Assembly: GCA_023140595.1 (NCBI GenBank) | Contig: JAGLLI010000100.1 | Span: 1 to 11,020 of the forward strand | Direction of reading: 5' to 3' | Length of the DNA: 11,020 nt | Source of the DNA: Candidatus Parcubacteria bacterium | Lineage (GTDB): Bacteria > Patescibacteriota > Patescibacteriia > Patescibacteriales > UBA12075 | Shown: in pieces, positions 1 through 6,894 of the stretch | Layout: each line of letters opens with the position of its first letter | Numbering within the stretch: position 1 is the first letter of the stretch | The notes under the pieces: generated by a model | Told to the model about the DNA's origin: nothing | Seen by the model: only the letters and a program-made list of their open reading frames with translations | The model's database searches: none | Made by a program: the position numbers and the translations under genes

Positions 1-2
1 TT

Positions 3-25
3 AATCCTGATTTTTCAGGATTTTT
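3..25 (+). terminator. Hairpin with T tract just before the first gene
   Basis: An 8-bp perfect stem (AATCCTGA at 3-10, TCAGGATT at 15-22) closes a 4-nt loop, and the T run at 21-25 follows. This looks like a Rho-independent terminator for a gene left of the window. It ends only 6 bases before the ATG at 32, and its right arm holds the only AGGA-like element near that start. It could therefore instead limit translation of the downstream gene. Its shape resembles the AATCCCGC hairpins of the repeats elsewhere in the window, so it may be a diverged relative. Confidence 0.55.
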
Positions 26-31
26 AAAATT

Positions 32-2287
32 ATGAGCCAGAAAGTTTATATTTTTATTTTAAAAATCGGTTCTTTTTTAGCATTAACTTCAATTTTTTTT
101 GTATTTAAGAATTTATTATTTCCTTTTATCACATCCAAACAGATTCCGTTTAATATTTTAATTGAAATATTATTGATTTTTTGGGTGGCTTTAATAGTGA
201 AATATCCCGAATACAACCCGTTTAAAAACAAAAAAGGCAGGAATTTTATAACATACGGACTGATTGCGTATTTTGCGGCAATGATAATTTCTTGTTTCGC
301 GGGTGTAGACTGGAATTTAAGTTTCTGGGGCGATGTTGAGAGAATGCTTGGAGCTTTTCATGTTTTGCATTTTTTCGGGCTTTATCTTATTTTAATCACT
401 GTTTTTCGCGATTGGCGCGACTGGAAAGAAATGATGATTTGGTCATTAATTCTTTCCGTTTTTTTAAGCCTTAAAGGCTTATCCGATATTGGATACAGCA
501 CGCTGGGAAATTCTTCTTATGTTAGCGGATATTTGATTTTTAACATGTATTTTGCCATGCTCTTGTTTTTTAAAGAGCGCAATACCGGCTTGAAATGGCT
601 TTATTTGATTCCTTTGCCGGTTATTTTAATGGCTTTTGATAGGGCGGGAACATCCGGCGCTATGGTAGGGCTTGGCTTTAGTGTTTTAGTGGTTTTGTTT
701 TTATACGGCTTATTAAATAAAAATAAAAAAATTAAAATAATTTCAGTTAGTGCTTTTATTTTGGCAATGATTGTTATTTCCAATATTTTTGTTTTTAACC
801 GCGACAATTTTTTAACTAAAAATATTCCGGCTTTAAATGATATTGTTAAAGACATATCATTAAACAAAGCCACTTTTCAAACTCGTTTGATTTCATGGAA
901 CGCGGCATTGCAGGATTTTAAAGAGCATCCGTTTTTTGGTACAGGACATGGCAATTACGCGATTGTGTTTGATAAATATTTTGATCCTGTTTTTTTAACC
1001 CATACAAGTTCGGAAACTTATTTTGATCGCGCCCATAACAATGTAATTGATATTGCATCAACAACCGGTTCAATCGGACTTTTGGCTTATTTGTCATTTT
1101 TTGCGGCAGTCGCTTGGTATTTGATAAGAAAATATCGCGCCGATGAAATATCCATTCATGAATTTTCAATGCTGGTTGGCTTGTTTACTGCGTATTTTGT
1201 GCAAAATTTAGCGGTTTTTGATTCTTTGGCGACTTATTTAATGCTTATGCTTACTTTGGCTTACGTGCATTGGCTTAATGTTGAAGAAGATGGTTCCGAG
1301 GAACACACATCGTTTCGTTTTAAAGGTTTTATCCGAGAGCTGGGAAGCAGCGAAAAGATAAATAATAAAGAGATTTACGCGTTAGTTATTGCCGGAATAA
1401 TTATGCTTGTTGTTGCCTTTCAATATAATATCAGACCTTGGCAAATGCTTATCGGCACAATTGACGGGCAAAGGTATTGGGCGCAAGGCAAGGTGTTGGA
1501 TACTTATGATGCTTACAAGGAGATTTTGAAATTGGATACTGTTTTAGATCGCGACAGCCGCACCAGTTTTGTCCGTTTGGTTATTTCCAATCCTGGTATT
1601 TTAAAAAATCTAGAAAAAGAAAAAGCAGATGAAGTGCTGGATTTCACGATTGATTTGGCAAAAATCAATGTTGAATATAATGAAGGCGACAGTTTAAGCC
1701 AGATGATGCTGGCTCAGACTTATAACGTTGCCGCTACGCACTACGCAGGCAATGTTGATAAATATAATTTTTATATGAATCGCGCGTTGGAAGCAATTGA
1801 TATGTCAATTAAAGCCAGTCCAGGGCGCGTGCCTATTTATTATCAAAAAGCGCAAATTCAAATTACGCAAGGCAATTTGGAATCGGCGGTTGAAACATTA
1901 AAATACGCGGACAAGCTGCTTCCGAAATATTCAGAAACTCAGTGTTATATTGCCAAAACTTTGTTATATCATCAAAAAAACGATGAAGCAGCGGAATATG
2001 TTGAGAATTGTATTGATTTGGGCGGAGCGTCAAGGCTAACTCCGGCTAGCTTGTTAAAAACGCAAATCAACGAATATATAAACAAAGAAGACTGGGAACG
2101 GGTAGTCAAGATGTATGAAGCATTAACAAGAGTAGAGGCCAAAAATCCCGAGGTGTGGATAAAAGCCGCGGCTTTATATAAACAGCAGGGTTTACTTGAA
2201 AAAGCGGAAAAAGCAGCGCTAAAAGCAATTGAACTGGATCCAAAGTTAAAAGACAATGCTGAGAGGTTTATTGAGGGGTTAAAATGA
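32..2287 (+). CDS. O-antigen ligase/polymerase family membrane protein with C-terminal TPR domain
   Basis: The 751-aa protein has about a dozen hydrophobic segments between residues 7 and 464. A long hydrophilic loop (about 257-345) carries the pattern usual for the O-antigen ligase (Wzy_C) family: an Arg-containing RLISWNAALQDFKEHPFFGTG stretch shortened here to RLISWN (285-290), EHPFFGTG (298-305) and a His motif AHNNVID (334-340). Family members transfer or polymerise lipid-linked glycan on the outer face of the cytoplasmic membrane; relatives include WaaL ligases and PglL-type O-oligosaccharyltransferases. After the last membrane segment (about 447-464), residues 565-750 are helical with TPR-like repeats, clearest at 598-632 and 703-740 (AIELDP). 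The tail is probably an acceptor- or partner-binding module. Substrate and acceptor are unknown. No terminator is visible after the stop. There is no good Shine-Dalgarno at the start; the only AGGA lies in the preceding hairpin. Confidence 0.85.
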   Translation: MSQKVYIFILKIGSFLALTSIFFVFKNLLFPFITSKQIPFNILIEILLIFWVALIVKYPEYNPFKNKKGRNFITYGLIAYFAAMIISCFAGVDWNLSFWGDVERMLGAFHVLHFFGLYLILITVFRDWRDWKEMMIWSLILSVFLSLKGLSDIGYSTLGNSSYVSGYLIFNMYFAMLLFFKERNTGLKWLYLIPLPVILMAFDRAGTSGAMVGLGFSVLVVLFLYGLLNKNKKIKIISVSAFILAMIVISNIFVFNRDNFLTKNIPALNDIVKDISLNKATFQTRLISWNAALQDFKEHPFFGTGHGNYAIVFDKYFDPVFLTHTSSETYFDRAHNNVIDIASTTGSIGLLAYLSFFAAVAWYLIRKYRADEISIHEFSMLVGLFTAYFVQNLAVFDSLATYLMLMLTLAYVHWLNVEEDGSEEHTSFRFKGFIRELGSSEKINNKEIYALVIAGIIMLVVAFQYNIRPWQMLIGTIDGQRYWAQGKVLDTYDAYKEILKLDTVLDRDSRTSFVRLVISNPGILKNLEKEKADEVLDFTIDLAKINVEYNEGDSLSQMMLAQTYNVAATHYAGNVDKYNFYMNRALEAIDMSIKASPGRVPIYYQKAQIQITQGNLESAVETLKYADKLLPKYSETQCYIAKTLLYHQKNDEAAEYVENCIDLGGASRLTPASLLKTQINEYINKEDWERVVKMYEALTRVEAKNPEVWIKAAALYKQQGLLEKAEKAALKAIELDPKLKDNAERFIEGLK

Positions 2288-2312
2288 GTTTCTCTTGACT
2301 TGACAGACTTGA

Positions 2313-2342
2313 TTGACATTTAAAATAAATTATGCTTATATT
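2313..2342 (+). promoter_or_regulatory. Predicted sigma-70 promoter of the 144-aa gene
   Basis: TTGACA at 2313-2318 is separated by 18 bases from TATATT at 2337-2342. The start would lie near 2349, giving a leader of about 47 nt that includes a consensus ribosome binding site. Two further TTGAC-type boxes (2295-2300 and 2300-2305) sit just upstream, so the exact -35 element is uncertain. Confidence 0.55.
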
Positions 2343-2383
2343 ATTATATGATTTTGCGAATTATGTTTTTTTAACAATTTTAT

Positions 2384-2390
2384 AGGAGGT
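2384..2390 (+). promoter_or_regulatory. Consensus ribosome binding site
   Basis: AGGAGGT lies 5 bases before the ATG at 2396 and fixes the start of the 144-aa gene. It is notable because no other gene in the window has a comparable Shine-Dalgarno sequence. Confidence 0.85.
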
Positions 2391-2395
2391 TTGCC

Positions 2396-2830
2396 ATGAC
2401 AAATATATCAAAAGAAGATATTGCCAAAGCGAAAATATTGGAAAATTGCAGGAAGGTCATAAAGTCGGCAATAAGCACTAAAGATATTTTTAGAATGTTG
2501 GATAACGACTTATTCGATATTAAAAGAGTGCCCTTGAAATATGAGGAGTATTTTAGACCGGCATTCAAACGCGCAATTGAATTGTCAAAAACTATACATG
2601 ACGCATTTGATGTATTTAATGATAATGACATAAAAGAACCAGAAAAAGAAATTGCTATCGACAAGGTTTTAAGTTTTGCAAGAGACAAAGAGGATGTTGA
2701 GGAATTTCTTAAAGAGTTTATTGAATATACTTGGGGCATAACTCTGGATTCGGAAAAATATTTACTTAAGTTTTTTAAAAGAGGTTATGAACTTCCTCAT
2801 CGTCTGCCAGAGCCAAACGAAGAAATTTAA
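2396..2830 (+). CDS. Hypothetical protein, 144 aa, unrecognised family
   Basis: I do not recognise this family. The product is soluble, highly charged and rich in Lys, Glu and Asp. It appears almost wholly alpha-helical, without signal peptide or membrane segment. Residues 1-60 and 80-125 look like amphipathic helices, and the C-terminus (about 130-144) is Pro- and Glu-rich and probably disordered. No catalytic motif or metal-binding Cys/His cluster is seen. It forms a complete monocistronic unit with promoter (2313-2342), strong Shine-Dalgarno (2384-2390) and terminator (2858-2892). The expression signals make it very likely a real, possibly well-expressed gene. It sits between the O-antigen ligase-like gene and a convergent toxin-antitoxin operon, which gives no clear hint of function. 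Confidence 0.85.
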   Translation: MTNISKEDIAKAKILENCRKVIKSAISTKDIFRMLDNDLFDIKRVPLKYEEYFRPAFKRAIELSKTIHDAFDVFNDNDIKEPEKEIAIDKVLSFARDKEDVEEFLKEFIEYTWGITLDSEKYLLKFFKRGYELPHRLPEPNEEI

Positions 2831-2857
2831 ACCAATTGCTTCTAAAATGAAGTCTAC

Positions 2858-2892
2858 GACGACCTGCTTTTTATACAGGTCGTCTTTTTTTT
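2858..2892 (+). terminator. Rho-independent terminator of the 144-aa gene
   Basis: A perfect 9-bp stem (GACGACCTG at 2858-2866, CAGGTCGTC at 2876-2884) with a 9-nt loop is followed directly by eight T (2885-2892). It lies 28 bases after the stop codon. Confidence 0.92.
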
Positions 2893-2908
2893 ACATAAAA
2901 ACGTCAAT

Positions 2909-2968
2909 AAAAAAATCCCGCTTTTAGCGGGATTAAAAAAATGTAGCCTAGGCATTCTATGCCTAGGC
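2909..2968 (-). terminator. Double terminator of the toxin-antitoxin operon, formed by repeat copy C
   Basis: On the minus strand, hairpin 1 (2968-2946) is followed after four bases by seven T (2941-2935). Hairpin 2 (2934-2914) is then followed by five T (2913-2909). Both face the correct way to stop transcription leaving the antitoxin gene, which ends at 2993. On the plus strand hairpin 2 is followed by A, so the terminator is one-directional. Confidence 0.75.
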
Positions 2969-2969
2969 G
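2911..2969 (-). repeat. Short inverted copy of the hairpin repeat (copy C)
   Basis: Read on the minus strand this matches the first part of the 137-bp repeats at 6758 and 7926. Hairpin 1 (2946-2968) has 10-bp arms GCCTAGGCAT/ATGCCTAGGC and a 3-nt loop. A run of seven T follows, then hairpin 2 (2914-2934) with 9-bp arms AATCCCGCT/AGCGGGATT and a 3-nt loop. The remaining hairpins of the long copies are absent. In hairpin 2 a stem pair that is T-A in the long copies is C-G here, a compensatory change. Confidence 0.85.
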
Positions 2970-2992
2970 AGGATGAGGCGATATAACTTTTT

Positions 2993-3328
2993 TTAAGTCG
3001 AACTGACTATTTGAAATTTAACCGACTTTTTTTGTTTTATAGACAGCACATCAGCCATCCTCATCAAAACATTAATGGTTAAATTTTGTCCTCCGTTTTC
3101 AGCTCTGGCTACAAAACTTTGGCTGGTTTTGAGTTCTTTGGCAAATTCTATTTGAGTCATTTTAGCTTTTTTTCTCGCCATCATAATTTCATGAGCCAAA
3201 TCCCAGCGCTTTAACGCCAAATCAAACCCTTTTTTAAATTTTGGATTTTTTAATTTTTTCTTTAACACATCATCAAGCTCGGTTAGCTTTTGAATTTTTG
3301 CTAAATTATATTTTTTTTTATTGTTCAT
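2993..3328 (-). CDS. XRE-family helix-turn-helix antitoxin (HigA-like)
   Basis: The 111-aa protein has a Lys-rich N-terminal region (1-40) and an XRE/Cro-type helix-turn-helix at about 45-97. The expected pattern is visible: ARKKAKMTQIEFAKEL, then TSQSFVARAENG, then a hydrophobic core LTINVLMRMA. In type II systems this component binds and neutralises the partner toxin and represses the operon promoter by binding an operator. It is the second gene; its ATG lies inside the end of the toxin gene, an 11-base overlap (3318-3328) consistent with translational coupling. Toxin-first order with an XRE antitoxin is typical of HigBA-like pairs. No Shine-Dalgarno is seen. Operator binding at the promoter near 3668-3696 is inferred. 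Confidence 0.88.
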   Translation of the reverse strand: MNNKKKYNLAKIQKLTELDDVLKKKLKNPKFKKGFDLALKRWDLAHEIMMARKKAKMTQIEFAKELKTSQSFVARAENGGQNLTINVLMRMADVLSIKQKKSVKFQIVSST

Positions 3329-3653
3329 ATAATTTCAATCTATTAATAGCCAATTTTAAATCTTTTTTAGGCATCTTATTGGTTTTCTTTTTAAAAATAT
3401 GCAACAGGATAACAGTATCCTTGTATAAAAACGCGTATAATATTCTATAACAATCTTTTATTTTAATCCTGATTTCAAAAATGTCTTTATTAATTTTTTT
3501 GCAATAGGGGCTTTGCCTAAAACGATAATCGTTTTTAAATTTTAGCAAAAAAGAATAAATTTCATATTGCGTCTTCTCGTCTAATAAATCAATGTAATCC
3601 TTAATAAAAATTTTACCCGAATTTGACTCATGATAACGAATATTAATTGCCAT
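3318..3653 (-). CDS. RelE/ParE-superfamily toxin, Gp49/HigB-like
   Basis: The 111-aa protein matches the phage-derived Gp49-like (HigB) family in length and motifs: IFEIRIK (58-64), YRILYAF (69-75) and LLHIFKKKTNKMPKKD (83-98). Basic residues in the second half fit the RelE-like fold. Characterised relatives are ribosome-dependent mRNA endonucleases; here that is inferred from family. It is first in a two-gene operon with the XRE antitoxin. A consensus promoter lies immediately upstream, with the predicted transcript starting only about 8 bases before the ATG, so initiation may be effectively leaderless. The gene appears intact, with no frameshift. Confidence 0.88.
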   Translation of the reverse strand: MAINIRYHESNSGKIFIKDYIDLLDEKTQYEIYSFLLKFKNDYRFRQSPYCKKINKDIFEIRIKIKDCYRILYAFLYKDTVILLHIFKKKTNKMPKKDLKLAINRLKLYEQ

Positions 3654-3667
3654 ATTTATATATTATT

Positions 3668-3696
3668 AATATACTCTATGAGGTATATTTTGTCAA
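3668..3696 (-). promoter_or_regulatory. Promoter and possible operator of the toxin-antitoxin operon
   Basis: On the minus strand TTGACA (3696-3691) and TATATT (3673-3668) are separated by exactly 17 bases. Between the boxes lies an imperfect dyad, TATAC and GTATA half-sites around CTC-TAT-GAG (about 3670-3688), a plausible site for the HTH antitoxin. The -10 box ends 14 bases before the toxin ATG. Confidence 0.7.
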
Positions 3697-3738
3697 GTTT
3701 TTAAAAAAATCAAAATGTATGATATATGTCGCGCAACA

Positions 3739-5583
3739 TCAAAACCACCTCTTAATCCACAAGCTAAGCATTAAAAGAGTAAAAAGCTGGTTTTCGTTGC
3801 GGGCTTTGCCGGATTTGTGATTATGCAATAACTTTAAAATAAAATTTTTATTAAAACCAAAATCCAGAAAATTTTTATTTAAAATATTTTCTTCTAAATA
3901 ATTATTAAACTCGCCGCGAAACCAATAATCAAGCGGTACGCTAAAGCCTTGCTTGGGACGATAAATACATTCGCGCGGAAGATACTTTTCCGCGATTTTT
4001 TTTAGAATATATTTTTTATTATAGCCGTTTATTTTTAAATTAGCCGGCATTTTGGCTGATAGCTCCATTAACTCTTGATCAAGAAAAGGGGAGCGGATTT
4101 CAAGCCCGTGAGCCATTGAAGCAATGTCGGTTTTTACTAATAGATCGTCTGGTAGATGCGTTTTTATACTTATGTATAAAAGCTGGTCAAGCCAATTGTA
4201 ATTATTTATTTTCTCTTGATAAGAATTGTTTATTTTTAAATTTAAAAATTTTTCAAACAATTGTTTTTTTTCTTTTTCAGAAAAATATTGAATTACGCTT
4301 AAATAAAAATCAGCCAATGAATTATAGTTTGCGTTAAGCTGGCGCGAGGCTTTATAAAAAATATCATTGCCTGTCGCTTTGTAAATTAAATAGTTAAAAC
4401 GGGCTGATAATTTTTTAAAAGGCAGTTTTTTAAGCTTAAAATATAATTGCGCCGACAAATAGCGGTTGTAGCCTGCAAAAACTTCATCGCCGCCATCGCC
4501 GCTCAAAGCAACGGTAACATGTTTTTTTGTCATTTCAGATAAATACCAGCTTGGAATCATAGACGCGTCAGCGTAAGGCTCCTCATAATGAAAGGCGAGT
4601 TTTGGCAAGATTTCCATTGCCTTAGGCTCAATAATAAATTCTTGATGATCTGTGTTATATTTTTTCGCGACAAGCCGCGCATAATCCAACTCATTATATT
4701 TTTTTTCTTTAAAGCCGATGGAAAAAGTTTTGATATTGTTTGCGCTTGCCTCGGACATAAGGGCAACAATTATGCTTGAATCTATTCCTCCTGAAAGATG
4801 AACACCCAAAGGAACATCGGAAATTAGGCGCGCCTGAACTGATTTTTGCATTTTTTTAGTAATTTTTTTTTGCCAATCATTTTCACTTAATTCAAATTTT
4901 TTGGAGTAATCCAAATCCCAGTATTGTTTTAAAATTTTTTCTCCATTTGCCTTAAGAATTATATAATGCGCCGGTGGAAGTTTGTAGATATTTTTAAAAC
5001 CGGTTCTTGGCGCGGGAACGTATTTGAAAGTTAAAAATTCATCAATCGCCTGCCAATCTATTTCTTTTTTTACTTCTTTATTTTTTAAAATAGCTTTTAA
5101 TTCCGAGGAAAAAATAAAAACATTATCATCCAAATAATATTTAAGCGGTTTTTTGCCAACGCAATCACGCGCCAAAAATAATTCTTTTTTTTCATTATCC
5201 CAAATAGCAAAAGCAAACATTCCACGCAGAAATTTTAGGCATGTTGGTCCGTGTTTTTTGTATAAATAAATTATAATTTCAGTATCAGTGTTTGATTTAA
5301 ATTTAATTCCGTATTTTAATAATTCTTTTTTTAATTCCAAAAAATTATATATTTCTCCATTATATGTAATCCAAAATCTTTTGCTTTCATCAGCCATTGG
5401 CTGTTGACCGTTTTTGCTAAGATCAATAACCGATAATCTTCTATGTCCCAAGCCGATATTATTATTCAAATAAATTCCTTCATCATCCGACCCGCGATGC
5501 TTGATTTCATTCATCATCGCCAAAATATCTGTTTTTTCAACAGGCTGGTTTTTGAAGTTAAGTTTTCCTGCAATTCCACACAT
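3739..5583 (-). CDS. asnB: Asparagine synthase (glutamine-hydrolysing) family amidotransferase
   Basis: The 614-aa product has the two AsnB domains. The N-terminal class II glutamine amidotransferase domain (about 2-185) begins MCGIAG, so Cys2 is the nucleophile after Met removal. I chose this ATG over one 15 bases upstream because the family needs that Cys at position 2. GHRRLSVIDL and YNGEIYN are also visible. The synthetase domain carries the pyrophosphate loop SGGIDSS (264-270), SGDGGDEVFAGY, RSPFLDQELME and a C-terminal KQGFSVPLDYWFRGE motif. Family enzymes move glutamine ammonia onto an adenylated carboxylate, making asparagine from aspartate. Homologues in polysaccharide clusters are sometimes assigned sugar-acid amidation, so the substrate here is uncertain. 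The usual HRGPD is HRGSD (29-33). It follows the glycosyltransferase by 22 bases and is probably co-transcribed. No terminator is seen after the stop. Confidence 0.92.
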   Translation of the reverse strand: MCGIAGKLNFKNQPVEKTDILAMMNEIKHRGSDDEGIYLNNNIGLGHRRLSVIDLSKNGQQPMADESKRFWITYNGEIYNFLELKKELLKYGIKFKSNTDTEIIIYLYKKHGPTCLKFLRGMFAFAIWDNEKKELFLARDCVGKKPLKYYLDDNVFIFSSELKAILKNKEVKKEIDWQAIDEFLTFKYVPAPRTGFKNIYKLPPAHYIILKANGEKILKQYWDLDYSKKFELSENDWQKKITKKMQKSVQARLISDVPLGVHLSGGIDSSIIVALMSEASANNIKTFSIGFKEKKYNELDYARLVAKKYNTDHQEFIIEPKAMEILPKLAFHYEEPYADASMIPSWYLSEMTKKHVTVALSGDGGDEVFAGYNRYLSAQLYFKLKKLPFKKLSARFNYLIYKATGNDIFYKASRQLNANYNSLADFYLSVIQYFSEKEKKQLFEKFLNLKINNSYQEKINNYNWLDQLLYISIKTHLPDDLLVKTDIASMAHGLEIRSPFLDQELMELSAKMPANLKINGYNKKYILKKIAEKYLPRECIYRPKQGFSVPLDYWFRGEFNNYLEENILNKNFLDFGFNKNFILKLLHNHKSGKARNENQLFTLLMLSLWIKRWF

Positions 5584-5605
5584 GTATTCAATTATCAATT
5601 AAAAA

Positions 5606-6742
5606 TTACGAATTATATATTTCTAAATATTCCTCCACTGTATTCTTGATATCATATTTTTCCGAAAGTTCTCGGTTGTTTCTTTTAATATTTTTAATAA
5701 TTTTTTCTTCTTGGCTTAGAGTTACGAATTTTTTTAAAAAATCGTTTTTATTATTTAATTCAAAAAGTTGCGCATCGTCGTTATTAAGCATTTCCGGAAT
5801 TCCGCCGACGCGCGAGGCTAAAATCGGCAGACTGGCAAATAAAGATTCAATCAAGGTAATCGGCATGCCTTCATATCTGGAGACTAATGTAAATAAATCA
5901 AAAGCGGAAATAAATTTGCTGGCGTTGTTAATTTCGCCTGTTAAAAATATTTTATTTTTTAAATTTAATTTTTTGATTAGCCTTTTATATTTATAAGTTT
6001 CCTTGCCAAAACTACCGATTATCACGCAAACAGCAAAAGGATTTATTTTTAAAATATCTTGAAAAATATTAATTAAAAATTCATAGTTTTTGGCGTAGCA
6101 ATGCCGTCCGATTGTTCCGATAATGAATTTGTTATCCAAATTTGTTTGCAAATGTGCTGCTAATAAATTTTTTACTTTTTGTTTGTCATAAAATTTTAAC
6201 CTTTCTTTATTTAGTCCGTTGTAAACAACATTGCCTTTCTTAATTATTTTTTCTTTTAAGGCAAAATCATAATTAAATTTACTGACAAAAACTTTTTCAT
6301 CAATATATTTTAACAAGAATTTAAAATACGCGCGATAAATAATTTTTAAAAATTTATATTTTTTATAATTAGAATCCAAAAGCGACATTCCGCGAAAAGT
6401 AAAAACGGTTTTTGCTTTTGATTTAGAAATCTTGGCGGCAATACCGGCTAAAAGCGCGTTAGTACTGTTAATATGAATAATATCAAAATTATTAGATTTT
6501 AAATAATTTTTAAATTCAAATAAAAAAAGCAAATTTTTAAGCGGATTATGGGTGCGTATAAGTTTTTTAAAACGGTAATAGGGGATATTCAGTTTTTTTA
6601 ATTCCGCGCTTAAAAAATTACCTTTACCAAAACCGACAACAACATTATGCCCTTGTTTTTTTAATTCTTCAGCCAAATTCAAAACCGACATTTGAGCGCC
6701 TCCGATTTCGGCTTTTGTGACTAAGATTAGTATGTTTAGCAT
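5606..6742 (-). CDS. GT4-family glycosyltransferase
   Basis: The 378-aa protein has the two-Rossmann (GT-B) architecture of GT4 enzymes. The N-terminal half opens with a beta strand and the glycine loop KAEIGGAQMS (10-19) and contains FDIIHINS (86-93). The C-terminal half has IIGTIGR (207-213), a nucleotide-sugar site with the EX7E motif E291...E299 inside RYEGMPITLIES, and ASRVGGIPEML (309-319). These are retaining enzymes that transfer a sugar from a nucleotide donor to a lipid-linked acceptor at the inner membrane face; donor and acceptor are unknown. The ATG lies 15 bases from the end of repeat copy A, so that hairpin cluster is its immediate upstream region. No promoter or Shine-Dalgarno is visible, which suggests read-through from the transposase side. 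It probably forms an operon with asnB. Confidence 0.9.
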   Translation of the reverse strand: MLNILILVTKAEIGGAQMSVLNLAEELKKQGHNVVVGFGKGNFLSAELKKLNIPYYRFKKLIRTHNPLKNLLFLFEFKNYLKSNNFDIIHINSTNALLAGIAAKISKSKAKTVFTFRGMSLLDSNYKKYKFLKIIYRAYFKFLLKYIDEKVFVSKFNYDFALKEKIIKKGNVVYNGLNKERLKFYDKQKVKNLLAAHLQTNLDNKFIIGTIGRHCYAKNYEFLINIFQDILKINPFAVCVIIGSFGKETYKYKRLIKKLNLKNKIFLTGEINNASKFISAFDLFTLVSRYEGMPITLIESLFASLPILASRVGGIPEMLNNDDAQLFELNNKNDFLKKFVTLSQEEKIIKNIKRNNRELSEKYDIKNTVEEYLEIYNS

Positions 6743-6757
6743 ATTTCTACTTTTTAC

Positions 6758-6894
6758 CCCGCCTAGGCATGAATGCCTAGGCTAATTTTTTTAATCCCGT
6801 TAAAACGGGATGTTGCCATGAACGTTTTTAACGGCACCCCGCTTCAGCGGGATTTAAAATTTTTAGCCCTGCCATTATATGGCTGGGCGATTGG
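6758..6894 (+). repeat. 137-bp hairpin-rich repeat, copy A
   Basis: This unit matches 7926-8062 without gaps, with six substitutions by eye. It contains consecutive hairpins. H1 (6761-6782) has 10-bp arms GCCTAGGCAT/ATGCCTAGGC and a 2-nt loop, followed by TTTTTTT. H2 (6794-6811) has arms ATCCCGTT/AACGGGAT. H3 (6814-6836) is closed by TGCC/GGCA. H4 (6838-6851) has arms CCCGCT/AGCGGG. H5 (6866-6888) has GCCC-T-GCCAT pairing with ATGGC-T-GGGC. The transposase stop codon and its last 16 residues lie inside it. It resembles REP-type sequence next to a RAYT gene, or the structured right end of an IS200-like element. Confidence 0.9.

Noticed and set aside
601..1169. Antisense reading frames inside the O-antigen ligase-like gene
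   Set aside because: They are composition shadows in AT-rich DNA, lack recognisable domains and ribosome binding sites, and oppose a complete well-supported gene.
5584..5598. Upstream ATG giving a 619-aa asparagine synthase
   Set aside because: The class II amidotransferase mechanism needs Cys directly after the initiator Met; the internal ATG at 5583 gives MCGIAG, so the five extra residues are not part of the protein.
6758..6894. The 137-bp repeat as a tRNA, known riboswitch or attachment site
   Set aside because: The hairpins do not form a cloverleaf or a riboswitch core I recognise, and no integrase or tRNA gene adjoins it; association with the Y1 transposase explains it better.
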